Below, in pieces: positions 8,195 through 16,770 of a DNA stretch of 64,000 nt. The stretch lies in the NCBI RefSeq assembly GCF_036924595.1, contig NZ_JAZHRV010000001.1, positions 248,001 to 312,000 of the forward strand. Reading direction: 5' to 3'. Both the position numbers and the translations under genes were made by a program. Every line of letters starts with the position of its first letter. Within the stretch, counting starts at the first letter, position 1. The notes under the pieces were generated by a model. That model was not told the origin of the DNA, ran no database searches, and saw only the letters and a program-made list of their open reading frames with translations. The DNA comes from Bradyrhizobium algeriense. GTDB taxonomy: Bacteria; Pseudomonadota; Alphaproteobacteria; Rhizobiales; Xanthobacteraceae.

Positions 8195-8608
8195 ATGACA
8201 ACGATCACCGAGACTACGCCAGTCCCAAATCCCGCGCGCTGGACCGGCCGCATCCTCAGCGCACTCGTCATCGTGTTCCTGATGTTCGACGGCGCCATCA
8301 AGCTGGTGCCGTGGCCGATCGTCACCGAAACCATGGACAGGATGGGCTATGGTTCGAGCGAGACGATGGCGCGCAGTCTCGGCCTCATCACCATCGTCTG
8401 CACCGTGCTCTATTCGATTCCGCCGACCTCGATCCTCGGTGCGATCCTGCTCACCGGCTATCTCGGCGGCGCCATGGCCTCGCATGTACGGATCGGCAGT
8501 CCTCTGTTCACGCACACGCTGTTCGGACTCTATCTAGGCCTGATGGTATGGGGCGGGCTGTGGCTGCGCGACCGGAATTTGCAAACCTTGATCCCGTTCC
8601 GCCGTTGA
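8195..8608 (+). CDS. DoxX-like membrane protein
   Basis: This 137-residue protein has four hydrophobic helices (about 18-38, 60-78, 82-98 and 108-124) with the DoxX-like features FLMFDGAIKL and GYLGGAMASHVR. Members of this family are inner-membrane proteins linked to redox stress; precise activity unknown. CAGGAG precedes the ATG. It opens a run with SRPBCC and VOC genes (28 and 37 bp gaps), which often accompany ECF42 or DGPF genes. An ECF-type promoter element lies upstream. Confidence 0.85.
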   Translation: MTTITETTPVPNPARWTGRILSALVIVFLMFDGAIKLVPWPIVTETMDRMGYGSSETMARSLGLITIVCTVLYSIPPTSILGAILLTGYLGGAMASHVRIGSPLFTHTLFGLYLGLMVWGGLWLRDRNLQTLIPFRR

Positions 8609-8636
8609 TCAGCGGCAACATCTTGTGGAGCCAGAC

Positions 8637-9173
8637 ATGTCTGAAGTTCTTGTCATCATCGCTGTCATATTGGCGATCGCCATCGCCGCGGTCCTTATTC
8701 TCGCTGCGACCAAGCCGGGCACGCTGCGCGTGCAGCGCTCGACCAGCATCAAGGCGCCGCCGGAAGGGATCTTTCCGCTGATCTCCGACTTTCATCAGTG
8801 GCTGAGCTGGTCGCCCTACGAGCAGAAGGATCCGGCGATGAAGCGCACCTATAGCGGCGCGGAGCGCGGCAAGGGCGCGGTCTATGCCTGGGCCGGCGAC
8901 AAGAATGTCGGTTCCGGCCGCATGGAAATTCTGGAAGCCTCCGCGCCGCAAAAGATCGTCATCAAGCTCGATTTCTTCACGCCGTTCGAAGGCCACAACA
9001 CCGCCGAGTTCACAATGCTGCCGCAGGGCGATGGCACCCATGTCACATGGCTGATGCATGGTCCCGCGAATTTCATGTCCAGGCTGATTCAGGTGTTCAT
9101 GAATCTGGACAGCATGATCGGAAAGGATTTCGAAGCCGGTCTTGCCAATTTGAAGAAGCTCACCGAGAAATAA
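8637..9173 (+). CDS. membrane-anchored SRPBCC (START/Bet v1-like) protein
   Basis: The ATG at 8637, preceded by GGAG, starts a 178-residue protein with one N-terminal membrane helix (VLVIIAVILAIAIAAVLIL). A polyketide-cyclase-like SRPBCC domain follows from about 35 (VQRSTSIKAPPEGIFPLISD, then WLSWSPYEQKDP). The fold binds hydrophobic ligands in a helix-grip cavity; no catalytic role can be assigned. It lies between DoxX-like and VOC genes in one probable transcript. Confidence 0.85.
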   Translation: MSEVLVIIAVILAIAIAAVLILAATKPGTLRVQRSTSIKAPPEGIFPLISDFHQWLSWSPYEQKDPAMKRTYSGAERGKGAVYAWAGDKNVGSGRMEILEASAPQKIVIKLDFFTPFEGHNTAEFTMLPQGDGTHVTWLMHGPANFMSRLIQVFMNLDSMIGKDFEAGLANLKKLTEK

Positions 9174-9210
9174 CTCGTCACTCGAATTCCAGTTACCCAA
9201 GGAGACCGCG

Positions 9211-9624
9211 ATGCAAGTCAATCCCTATCTGTTCTACAACGGCAATTGCGAGGAAGCGCTAAAATACTATCAGAAGGCGCTGGGTGCGCAGATCGAGGCA
9301 ATGATGCCGTACGGTGACGGTCCCGCCGACATGCCGATGCCGCCGGACTGGAAGACCAAGATCATGCATGCCCGCATCACCGTCGACGGCGAGGTGTTGA
9401 TGGCGTCCGACGCCACGCCCGGCGATTACCATCAGCCGCAGGGCATCTCCGTCGCACTCGCGGTCGAGGATCCCGCGGACGCCGAGCGTCGGTTCAACGC
9501 GCTCGCCGAGGGCGGCACGGTGCGGATGCCGTTCGGCAAGACCTTCTTCTCCAACGGCTTTGGCATGTGCGTCGACAAGTTCGGCATTCCCTGGATGGTG
9601 AACTGCCCGAAGGAAGACATGTGA
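9211..9624 (+). CDS. VOC-family protein, PhnB-like
   Basis: The 137-residue protein opens MQVNPYLFYNGNCEEALKYY (split-barrel strand plus the EAxxFY-type helix) and ends GFGMCVDKFGIPWMVNCPKE, the typical PhnB end. Vicinal-oxygen-chelate proteins bind a metal and act on small molecules such as glyoxals or antibiotics; the substrate is unknown. AAGGAGA precedes the ATG. It is the last gene of the DoxX-SRPBCC-VOC set, and a composite repeat follows. It is an intact relative of the truncated VOC gene at 1280. Confidence 0.88.
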   Translation: MQVNPYLFYNGNCEEALKYYQKALGAQIEAMMPYGDGPADMPMPPDWKTKIMHARITVDGEVLMASDATPGDYHQPQGISVALAVEDPADAERRFNALAEGGTVRMPFGKTFFSNGFGMCVDKFGIPWMVNCPKEDM

Positions 9625-9633
9625 TGCGAGACA

Positions 9634-9752
9634 AGGGTGGGCAAAGCGACTTGTCTGCCGTAGCTCAGCGAGCGAAGGCGGAAGCGTGCCCACCATTTTC
9701 GGGCGAGCTAGAAATGGTGGGCACGGCGCCAAGGGGCGCCTTTGCCCGCCCT
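9634..9752. repeat. composite palindromic repeat, stem type 'gtgggcaaag', loop module 2
   Basis: Outer arms AGGGTGGGCAAAG (9634-9646) and CTTTGCCCGCCCT (9740-9752) pair with one mismatch. An inner hairpin pairs GTGCCCACCATTT (9686-9698) with AAATGGTGGGCAC (about 9712-9724). Between left outer and inner arms lies a roughly 40-base module (9646-9685) that recurs, inverted and diverged, at 44004-44040 in a repeat with a different stem. Confidence 0.8.
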
Positions 9753-9760
9753 ACGAAGCC

Positions 9761-10198
9761 CTACTTGCACCGCGGATAGATTGCGGCGAGTTCGCGCCCA
9801 CGCAACAGCAGCAGCCGCGACGTCAATCCGCCGCGGCGGCCGATCCAGTCCCGCACCGGCGCCGGATAGGCTGCCTCCACATCCCGCGAGGCTTCCGGTT
9901 CGGCGTAAATTCGCCCGCGGCCGTCGATCGACCGTGCGGCGTGAAAGCCGAGCACCGCACGGCGCGTCACGCAGATGCGCTCAGTCGGCACCATCATCAG
10001 CACCAGTGTGCACGCCGACAGGCATGGCCCGTCGATTACGACCCGCTCGCCGGAGGCGTTCACGCGATCGAACAGCGCGATAAACGGGCCGACCTGTCCG
10101 CCCGGGCTCGCGAGAATGCGAACCTCGGCCCGCGCAGGGGCGATCGCCGCGAACAGCGCGGCGGCGACAACGACTACCTTGACGACCGCTGTTCGCAT
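9761..10198 (-). CDS. secreted ClpP/crotonase-fold hypothetical protein (COG3904-like)
   Basis: Start at 10198 with GGAGGA seven bases upstream gives a 145-residue protein with a signal peptide (TAVVKVVVVAAALFAAIAPA, then RAE). The mature part has SPGGQVGPFIAL, the GPCLSACTLVLMM motif and LGFHAARS. A small residue-Ser in CLSAC and a later His match the layout of periplasmic ClpP-like proteins, with Ser as nucleophile and His as base. The two Cys flanking the Ser may form a disulfide. Protease activity is unproven. It converges on the VOC-end repeat and is unrelated to cobT upstream. Confidence 0.65.
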   Translation of the reverse strand: MRTAVVKVVVVAAALFAAIAPARAEVRILASPGGQVGPFIALFDRVNASGERVVIDGPCLSACTLVLMMVPTERICVTRRAVLGFHAARSIDGRGRIYAEPEASRDVEAAYPAPVRDWIGRRGGLTSRLLLLRGRELAAIYPRCK

Positions 10199-10264
10199 GC
10201 GCGGCTCCTCCGTCAGCATTGTCTGCCCTGAGGCAGTTACGCAGACATATGTGGCAAGGTTTCG

Positions 10265-11281
10265 TCAATCCCCCGCGCCGGAGACGCCAGCCTCCGTGAA
10301 TGTCGCCATCCCAGCATGGCAAGCCAGCGCGGCGCGTGCCAGCAGGATCGCAACGCCCGCACCGGACGCCTCGCCGAGCCGCATGTCGAGGTCGAGCAGC
10401 GGAAGCAGCCTCATTTCGCGCAAGAGGTCGCGGTGGCCGGATTCGGCCGAGACGTGCCCGGCGCGGCAATGATCGAGCGCGGATGCATCGAGACGCGCGA
10501 GCGGCAGCACCGCCGCTGTTGCCACGAAACCGTCGAGCAGCACCGGAACGTTATGTTGCCTTGCGGCGAGCCCGGCGCCGGCGATCGCCGCGAGTTCGCG
10601 GCCGCCGAGCGCTGCCGCCACCGCCAGCGGATCGCCCAAAATGCCGCGATGGAAATTCAGCGCGGTCTCGATCGCCGCGCGCTTGCGCGCCAGCCCGTCA
10701 TCGTCGACGCCGGTGCCGCGGCCGGCCCAGCGCGCCGCGCCGCCGCCGAGCAAGGCCGCACACAGCATTGCCGCCGCCGTCGTGTTCGCGATGCCCATCT
10801 CGCCGACCGCCAGCAGATCGCAATCGTCAGGCACGGTGCGATATCCGGCGTCGACCGCTTCGAGATATTCCTCCGGGCTCATCGCCGCCGCTTCGGTGAA
10901 ATCGTGCGTGGGACGTTCGAGTTCGATCGGCACCACGCAGAGCTCGGCGGCAGCCGCTTTTGCGATCTGGTTGATGGCCGCGCCTCCCGCGGCAAAATTC
11001 GCCACCATCTGCGCGGTGACGGCCTGCGGATAGGCCGAGACGCCGCGCGAAGCGACGCCGTGATTGCCGACGAACACGGCAATGGTGACGCGCTCCAGTC
11101 GCGGCTTCTCGCGGCCCTGCCATTGCGCCAGCCATATCGCGAGTTCTTCGAGACGGCCGAGGCTGCCCGGCGGCTTTGTCAGATTCTGTTGGCGGTGTGC
11201 GGCCATGTCAGCGAATCGCTGGTCGCCGCCGGGCAGGTCGCGACAGAAGGCGCGGATGTCGTCTAGACTGGCGAACTGCAT
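10265..11281 (-). CDS. cobT: nicotinate-nucleotide--dimethylbenzimidazole phosphoribosyltransferase
   Basis: The 338-residue protein matches CobT: LTKPPGSLGRLEELA near residue 35, VGNHGVASRGVSAYP (about 75), VGEMGIANTTAAAM (about 170, with GIANTT phosphate loop) and C-terminal MRLGEASGAGVA with the catalytic Glu. It makes alpha-ribazole phosphate for the lower ligand of cobalamin. The ATG at 11281 begins MQFASLDDIRAF; the frame stays open far upstream only as the antisense of cobS. It is divergent from cobS with a 60-bp gap, so both nucleotide-loop genes share a regulatory region. Confidence 0.95.
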   Translation of the reverse strand: MQFASLDDIRAFCRDLPGGDQRFADMAAHRQQNLTKPPGSLGRLEELAIWLAQWQGREKPRLERVTIAVFVGNHGVASRGVSAYPQAVTAQMVANFAAGGAAINQIAKAAAAELCVVPIELERPTHDFTEAAAMSPEEYLEAVDAGYRTVPDDCDLLAVGEMGIANTTAAAMLCAALLGGGAARWAGRGTGVDDDGLARKRAAIETALNFHRGILGDPLAVAAALGGRELAAIAGAGLAARQHNVPVLLDGFVATAAVLPLARLDASALDHCRAGHVSAESGHRDLLREMRLLPLLDLDMRLGEASGAGVAILLARAALACHAGMATFTEAGVSGAGD

Positions 11282-11341
11282 GCGATTCTCTCGGGACGTC
11301 GGGGCGGGGCCGCACGCTAAAACGATTCTCCGGACACCTCC

Positions 11342-12100
11342 ATGAATGAATGGTTCGACGATTTCAAAACCGCCGTCGCGTTCCTGACGCGGCTGCCGAT
11401 GCCGCATCCCGATGGCGCTATCCCTGCGAATTTCGTGCGCGCGCACCGGATGTTCCCGGTGGTCGGCGCGCTGATCGGCGCCGTCGTGGGATTGCTGTGT
11501 CTCGGCCTGCGATCCGTCGGCGTGCCTGATTTGGCCGCCGCCGCGTTGGCCCTGGGCGCAAGCGCCATCATGACAGGCGCGCTGCATGAGGATGGCCTTG
11601 CCGACGTTGCTGACGGATTCGGAGGCGGCCGCAATCTCGAATCGAAGTTGGAGATCATGCGCGACAGCCGGCTCGGCACCTATGGCGCCATGATCCTGCT
11701 GGTGAGTTTTGCCGCAAAACTGTCGGCGCTGGCGGCGGTCCCGGACGGCTATGTCATCCCGAGCCTGATCGCCGCGCACGCGCTGGGGCGCGGCATCTTG
11801 CCTGCGATGTCGCTGAACCTGCCTTATGCGCGCAAGGATGGGCTGGCCCGCAATGCCGGCCAGCCCGATGCGGCGACGGCGGCCATCGCCGGCGGGCTGG
11901 CGCTGCTGATCGCGCTGTTGTCGTTGTCATGGAGCAACGGGTTCTACGCGGCGGCGATGGCGGGCCTGAGCGGGCTCGGCATCGCGTGGCTGGCGCTGCG
12001 GCAGGTCGGCGGCCAGACCGGCGACGTGCTCGGCGGCGCCGAGCAAGTGGCCGAGACCGCGATCCTTGTCCTGCTCGCCGCACGGTTGGCGCAGCCGTGA
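11342..12100 (+). CDS. cobS: adenosylcobinamide-GDP ribazoletransferase (cobalamin synthase)
   Basis: 252 residues with FLTRLPMPHPDGAIP near the start, GALHEDGLADVADGFGGG (about 80-97, the Mg-binding DxxxD region) and several membrane helices (37-70, 110-130, 180-215). CobS is an inner-membrane enzyme that joins adenosylcobinamide-GDP and alpha-ribazole in the last step of B12 assembly. It is divergent from cobT and overlaps the next gene by GTGA. No cobalamin riboswitch is seen in the 60-bp gap upstream. Confidence 0.95.
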   Translation: MNEWFDDFKTAVAFLTRLPMPHPDGAIPANFVRAHRMFPVVGALIGAVVGLLCLGLRSVGVPDLAAAALALGASAIMTGALHEDGLADVADGFGGGRNLESKLEIMRDSRLGTYGAMILLVSFAAKLSALAAVPDGYVIPSLIAAHALGRGILPAMSLNLPYARKDGLARNAGQPDAATAAIAGGLALLIALLSLSWSNGFYAAAMAGLSGLGIAWLALRQVGGQTGDVLGGAEQVAETAILVLLAARLAQP

Positions 12101-12675
12101 ATGCCCAGACAAATCTCTGGCTGATCCGCCACGCGCCGGTCGACGGACCGCGCGGGGTGATTCACGGACCCGACGCGCCGGCCGACCTTTCCGATGCTAC
12201 GGCCTTTGCCGCGCTGATGGCAAGATTGCCGGGAGGCGCATTTGCGGTGTGCAGTCCGGCGCGCCGCACGCGGGAGACGGCCGAGAGACTGGGTCTTGTT
12301 GCAGTCGAACAGGCGGCCTTTCGCGAACAGGATTTTGGTGCGTGGACCGGACGGCGTCACAACGAACTCGAACGCGAACTCGGCCCGGCCTATCGCGAAT
12401 TCTGGAAATCGGCTGCGAGCAATCGGCCGCCCGGCGGTGAAAGTTTTGTCGACCAGATCGCGCGCGCCGGCGCTGGGCTTGCGGCTCTCCCCGCGGGCGA
12501 TGCAATCCTCGTCGTGCATTCCGGCACCATCCGCGCCGTGCTCGCCATCGCGCTCGATCTCGTGCCCGAGCAGGCGCTGCGCTTCGTGGTCGATCCTCTG
12601 TCGCTGACGCGGATCGATCGGCTCGAGGAAGGTTGGCGCGTGGTTGCGGTCAACCAGCGCTCGAAAGACCAATAG
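12097..12675 (+). CDS. histidine phosphatase family, probable alpha-ribazole phosphatase
   Basis: A GTG that overlaps the cobS stop gives a 192-residue protein with the phosphoglycerate-mutase-like RHG core LIRHAPVD (His near residue 11, RHA in place of RHG), CSPARRTRETAERL, the acid FREQDFGAWTG and the second His in LVVHSGTIRAVL. The coupling to cobS and the family point to CobC, which removes the phosphate of alpha-ribazole phosphate or adenosylcobalamin phosphate. The role is inferred from context; other small phosphatases share the fold. Confidence 0.8.
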   Translation: MNAQTNLWLIRHAPVDGPRGVIHGPDAPADLSDATAFAALMARLPGGAFAVCSPARRTRETAERLGLVAVEQAAFREQDFGAWTGRRHNELERELGPAYREFWKSAASNRPPGGESFVDQIARAGAGLAALPAGDAILVVHSGTIRAVLAIALDLVPEQALRFVVDPLSLTRIDRLEEGWRVVAVNQRSKDQ

Positions 12676-12748
12676 CGTTTTCAAGCGGACAAATGCGATT
12701 TTTTGCAATGTCCGCCGCCAAATATGCAGGCGTGTGGTCGCGGACCGC

Positions 12749-13039
12749 TCAGGCCGCCCGGTTCTTGATGGCGCCGACGATCGCGGTGAGAACGGCGCCG
12801 GCGACGCCGCCGCCGGCGATCTGGCCGACGATGCTGCCGATATCGGGCGTCGAGGCGCTATTGGCCAGCAGTGGAATCAGCATGCCCAGAAGCTGCCCTC
12901 CGGCACCACCGCCGATGGCGCCCGCGATGGTGTTTCCAACCATGCCGAGATCGATGTTCTTGGCAGCGCTCCCTGCGACATTGCCGCCGATGGCGCCGCT
13001 GACGATCTGGATGATCAGGTTGATGAGTATTCCCGACAT
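12749..13039 (-). CDS. small Gly/Ala-rich hydrophobic protein, hypothetical
   Basis: A 96-residue protein with CGGGAG before its ATG. Nearly all of it is Gly, Ala, Ile and Leu in repeating GxxG patterns (SGAIGGNVAGSAA, AIGGGAGGQLLG, GQIAGGGVAGAVL), with a basic end (IKNRAA). It could form glycine-zipper helices in the membrane. I do not recognise the family. It stands alone between the cobalamin genes and the SDR gene, flanked by repeat fragments. Confidence 0.6.
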   Translation of the reverse strand: MSGILINLIIQIVSGAIGGNVAGSAAKNIDLGMVGNTIAGAIGGGAGGQLLGMLIPLLANSASTPDIGSIVGQIAGGGVAGAVLTAIVGAIKNRAA

Positions 13040-13162
13040 GACACGACACTCCCGCGATCCGGTGTGAAGTTTTTTCCATGGGCAGGGCGCCGGACCATCG
13101 CCGGCACAACCTAAGCGTTTGCGACGTGAAGGTCACGCTGCGCCAGCGAAGGGCGCTTTGGC

Positions 13163-13255
13163 ATTTCGAGTGAAGCGGATTCCGGTTCGCATGGAGAAAA
13201 CGCGTCAAATCAAGAACCTGGAGCTTCGGTTCTGATTCAATCGGAACCGGTTATG
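13163..13255. repeat. interspersed repeat, 'ccggttcgc...gaaaacgcgtcaaa' family
   Basis: The stretch ATTCCGGTTCGCATGGAGAA (from 13179) plus AACGCGTCAAA matches the repeat at 23320-23373, and an adjoining hairpin pairs CGGTTCTGATT with AATCGGAACCG (13227-13249). A shorter fragment of the same family lies at 12673-12690. No gene lies in 13040-13319. Confidence 0.65.
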
Positions 13256-13319
13256 CATCAGCATTTTTTGTTTGCCGCGTTTCCGTCGCCCCACTCACGG
13301 GGAGCGGGAAGAAGCAGGC

Positions 13320-14108
13320 TTACCCGTTCCGCCGCGCGCCGCGCAGCGTCGGCAGACCGATGCCGGCGGCATCGAAACCGCCGTCGACGGCGAGGACCTG
13401 CCCGGTGATGTAGCTCGAACGATCGCTGCACAGGAAGAAGATCGCTTCCGCCAGTTCCTCCTCGAGGCCGTACCGATTCAGCGGAATGGCGTCGTGATAG
13501 TCGGCGCGGATTTCCGGCGTGTGGACCTGCTTTGCCATCGCGGTTTCGACCGGGCCGGGCGCTACCGCATTGACGCGGATGCCGAGCGAAGCCAGTTCGA
13601 CCGCGAGCTGCTTTGTCAGATGTGCCAGCCCGGCTTTGCTGGTACCGTAGGCCGAGCGCAGCGTGGAGGCGCGCACCGCCGAGATCGAGGTGATGTTGAC
13701 GATCGCGCCGCCGCCATGTTCGCGCATCAGGGGCGCCGCCGCCTTGGTGCAGATAAACGGCCCGGTGAGGTTGACTTGCAGGATGCGGCTCCAGTCTTCA
13801 TCCGAGGTGTCGAGCAGAGGTGCGAACACCGCGATGCCGGCATTGTTGACCAGCGCGTCGAGGCGGCCGAAGCACTCGCTCACCGTCGCCATGGCGTTCG
13901 CCACCGCGCCCGCATCGGAAACATCGCAATGCAGCGCCAGCGTGTTGTCAGCGTTCGCAAGGTCAGCGACCGCGCCGCGCAGCAATTCGCCCTCGATGTC
14001 GAGCATCGCCACCCGCCAGCCCTCGGCGAGAAAGCGTTTGGCCGTCGCCAGCCCGATCCCGCGCGCGGCGCCGGTGACGAGAGCAACTTTTTGCGGGGAG
14101 GGGGGCAT
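13320..14108 (-). CDS. short-chain dehydrogenase/reductase
   Basis: A 262-residue classical SDR: TGAARGIGLA cofactor loop (residues 12-21), DI at the end of the second strand (probably NAD(H)), NNAGIAVFAP, catalytic Ser in NITSISAVRAS, and YGTSK (Tyr/Lys near 155-159). The C-terminal VLAVDGGFDA is typical of glucose-1-dehydrogenase/FabG-like members. Substrate unknown. The gene stands alone; no strong ribosome site is seen before the ATG at 14108. Confidence 0.9.
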   Translation of the reverse strand: MPPSPQKVALVTGAARGIGLATAKRFLAEGWRVAMLDIEGELLRGAVADLANADNTLALHCDVSDAGAVANAMATVSECFGRLDALVNNAGIAVFAPLLDTSDEDWSRILQVNLTGPFICTKAAAPLMREHGGGAIVNITSISAVRASTLRSAYGTSKAGLAHLTKQLAVELASLGIRVNAVAPGPVETAMAKQVHTPEIRADYHDAIPLNRYGLEEELAEAIFFLCSDRSSYITGQVLAVDGGFDAAGIGLPTLRGARRNG

Positions 14109-14271
14109 GGGCGCGTCCGTTTGCGAGCGATGAATTTCCCGCCCGTATAACCCATGCCCCGTTCCGTGTCCTGCCCTGCGGTGCAGTGAAATTCAATGCA
14201 GATTCGGGCAGGCCCAATGCGATACAGGAAACGTCCCCTATCGGGTCAATGCGCCTGCCGATGGCGAAGCG

Positions 14272-15960
14272 TTACCGCTGCGAGATCGCCTTCGCTTCCG
14301 CGGCGGCGCGCTGCATGCTGGAGGACATCTCGCTGGTGACGGTGCTTTGTTCCTCGACCGCGGCTGCGGTGGCCGTGACATATTCGCTGACGCCCTGGAT
14401 CGCCTGCCTGATGCTGTCGAGCGCGCCGACGACGTCGCCGGAGATGCCGTTGAGATTTCCGATCTCCGCCCCGATCTTGTCGGTCGCCTGCTTGGCCTGG
14501 GTGGCGAGGTTCTTGACCTCGGAAGCCACCACGGCAAAGCCACGCCCGGCCTCGCCGGCACGTGCCGATTCGATCGTCGCATTCAGCGCCAACAGGTTGA
14601 TCTGGCCGGTGATGTTGCCGATCAGTTCCACGATGCCGCTCATGGCCTGCGCCGCTTCGTTCAGGCGCTTGGCCTGGGCGTCGGCCGCCTCGACCCGCCC
14701 GACCGCGGTCGCCGCCGTCTCGCGCGACTTGGTCATGGCTTCGGAGATTTCCCGAACCGAGGCGTTCAGTTCCTCCGCGCCCGCTGCAACCGTTTCCATC
14801 ATGCCACGCACGCGCTCGTTGCCCATGCGCACCAGCACCTGCGCGGTGGTGTCGGTGGCGTATTTGACGACCTTGAAAGGCTTGCCGTTGAGATCGAGGA
14901 TCGGATTGTAGGACGCCTGGATCCAGACTTCCTTAGCCCCCTTGCCGATCCGCTTGTATTCGGCGGCCTGATATTCGCCGCGGTTGAGCGCCGCCCAGAA
15001 TTCACGATAGGCCGCGCCCTCGCGCTCGGACGGATCGACGAACATGCTGTGGTGCCGGCCGCGGATCTCGTCCAGCATGTAGCCGACCGTCCTGAGGAAG
15101 TTCTGGTTGGCGCCGATGATGGTGCCGTCCATCTTGAATTCGATCACGGCCTGCGACTTGCCGATGGCTGCGATCTGGCCGGCGAGGTCGGCGGTCGAAA
15201 GTTTCTGGCTGGTGATGTCGGTGGCGAACTTCACCACCCGGAACGGCTTGCCCTTCTCGTCGAGCACCGGGTTGTAGGAAGCGAGGATCCAGACTTCCTT
15301 ACCGCCCTTGCCGATCCGCTTGTACTCGGCCGACTGGGTTTCGCCGCGGTTAAGCTTTGCCCAGAACTCGCGATAGGCCGCGCTGTTGCGCTCGGCCTGT
15401 TCGACGAACATGCTGTGATGCTTGCCCTGGATTTCGGCGAGCGTGTAGCCGAGTGCCTTCAGGAAGTTTTCATTGGCGGTGACGATGGTGCCGTCCATCT
15501 CGAACGCAATGACCGCCTGCGCGCGGCTGATTGCGGCGATCTGGCTGGCATCCTCCATGCTCTTGATCTTGCGCGCGGTAATGTCAGTCGCAAACTTCAC
15601 CACCTTGATGGGCTTGCCGCCGCCGTCGAGCACCGGGTTGTAGGTCGCCTGGATCCAGACTTCCTTGGCCCCCTTGCCGATCCGCTTGTATTCGGCGGCC
15701 TGGTATTCGCCGCGCCTGAGCGCCGCCCAGAAGTCACGATAGGCCGCGCCGTCGCGCTCCGACGGATCGACGAACATGCTGTGATGCTTGCCCTGGATTT
15801 CGCCGAGCGAGTAGCCGAGGGCTTTGAGGAAATTGTCGTTGGCGGTGAGGATGGTGCCGTCCATGCCGAACTCGATCACGGCCTGTGAGCGCCCGAGCGC
15901 ATCAGCCAGCGCCTTGTCTGCAGAGGAGTTCTTGAGAAGCTGAAACACGGAAAGCCTCAT
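14272..15960 (-). CDS. soluble methyl-accepting chemotaxis protein with three tandem PAS domains
   Basis: The 562-residue protein has no membrane segment. Residues about 24-390 hold three PAS-PAC units with an exact 122-residue spacing. Each has QAVIxFx[14 protein letters not shown] or [22 protein letters not shown] and VVKxATDxT. From about 395 comes an MCP signalling domain with the hairpin tip [20 protein letters not shown]. This is the Aer2/PAS-MCP layout used to sense oxygen, redox or small ligands in the cytoplasm. No C-terminal CheR-binding pentapeptide is present. The ATG at 15960 gives [15 protein letters not shown]. No chemotaxis genes lie nearby. Confidence 0.92.
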   Translation of the reverse strand: MRLSVFQLLKNSSADKALADALGRSQAVIEFGMDGTILTANDNFLKALGYSLGEIQGKHHSMFVDPSERDGAAYRDFWAALRRGEYQAAEYKRIGKGAKEVWIQATYNPVLDGGGKPIKVVKFATDITARKIKSMEDASQIAAISRAQAVIAFEMDGTIVTANENFLKALGYTLAEIQGKHHSMFVEQAERNSAAYREFWAKLNRGETQSAEYKRIGKGGKEVWILASYNPVLDEKGKPFRVVKFATDITSQKLSTADLAGQIAAIGKSQAVIEFKMDGTIIGANQNFLRTVGYMLDEIRGRHHSMFVDPSEREGAAYREFWAALNRGEYQAAEYKRIGKGAKEVWIQASYNPILDLNGKPFKVVKYATDTTAQVLVRMGNERVRGMMETVAAGAEELNASVREISEAMTKSRETAATAVGRVEAADAQAKRLNEAAQAMSGIVELIGNITGQINLLALNATIESARAGEAGRGFAVVASEVKNLATQAKQATDKIGAEIGNLNGISGDVVGALDSIRQAIQGVSEYVTATAAAVEEQSTVTSEMSSSMQRAAAEAKAISQR

Positions 15961-16160
15961 CCGGATCGAGGTGAAATAATGAGGCTGTCGACCAAACGCT
16001 TTCGAGCCTCGCTGCCAGGGGCCACGTTTGACCAAAGGAAAAAAGAATGCGTTAACGCTGTTCTCCGTAATATGCCGGATAGCATCGCAAGATAACGCGG
16101 ACCTTAAGGATATATCTGCGCATGCCGCCCGCTGCGCGAGCAGGGCGGGCGCGATTCGGG

Positions 16161-16670
16161 CTACCTTCCGTTCACGACGCTTTCGTAAGCCGCCTGCAAG
16201 CGTTCGCCGACTGACGGGCCGGTTCGCTTGCGCCGCTTCACGCCGAGATGGCTCTCGCGCAACTCATCCATGAATTCGGCCCACAGTTTCGGTCCGCCCT
16301 CGCTGAGCAGCCGCGCGCGGATGCCGAGCTCCTCGCTGACGGGAAGATATTTGTAACCCCAGGCCGCCATCTGCGCGAGAACCGGCAGCAGCTCGATGCC
16401 CTGTTCGGTCAGCGAATAGATTCCCTTCTGCTTGTGCGTGGGATCGTCCTGGCGGGTGATGATCTTTTCGTCGAGCAGGGTCTTCAGCCGGTCGGCGAGG
16501 ATATTGGAGGAGATGCCTTCCTCGGACTTCGTTAGCAGCTCGCGAAAATGCCGCCGGTTGCCGAACATCATGTCGCGGATGATGAGCAGGCTCCATTTAT
16601 CGCCGAGCACTTCCAGCGAGAGATTGATCGGGCAGCCCGAGCGGCTGATGTCGGTCATGTTCGGTTCCAT
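16161..16670 (-). CDS. HxlR-family transcriptional regulator
   Basis: Starting at 16670 ([16 protein letters not shown]) this 169-residue protein has the HxlR winged helix: the N-terminal Cys of [20 protein letters not shown], then [23 protein letters not shown] and [14 protein letters not shown]. The conserved Cys may sense redox or electrophiles, as in other family members. An in-frame ATG at 16658 is the alternative start. It is divergent from the RibD-like reductase gene, and an inverted repeat in the 100-bp spacer is a likely operator. Confidence 0.9.
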   Translation of the reverse strand: MEPNMTDISRSGCPINLSLEVLGDKWSLLIIRDMMFGNRRHFRELLTKSEEGISSNILADRLKTLLDEKIITRQDDPTHKQKGIYSLTEQGIELLPVLAQMAAWGYKYLPVSEELGIRARLLSEGGPKLWAEFMDELRESHLGVKRRKRTGPSVGERLQAAYESVVNGR

Positions 16671-16713
16671 ACAGGCGGGCAAGGCGGCCCCAAAAAACTG
16701 CTTGCAATATTGC

Positions 16714-16739
16714 ACCGGTTGTCTCAGGATACAACCAGT
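16714..16739. promoter_or_regulatory. candidate HxlR operator
   Basis: ACCGGTTGT (16714-16722) and ACAACCAGT (16731-16739) are arms with one mismatch around an 8-base spacer. A second palindrome, TGCAATATTGCA, lies at 16702-16713. Both lie between the divergent HxlR and reductase genes. Confidence 0.5.
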
Positions 16740-16770
16740 TGCAAACTGCAATCGGTTTAAGGAGGAAATG

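Noticed and set aside
11282..11341. possible cobalamin riboswitch between cobT and cobS
   Set aside because: The gap is 60 bp and holds none of the B12-box segments seen at 46980 and 53100.
14347..15888. 513-codon forward frame over the chemoreceptor gene
   Set aside because: Antisense shadow; its repeats only mirror the three PAS units of the real gene.
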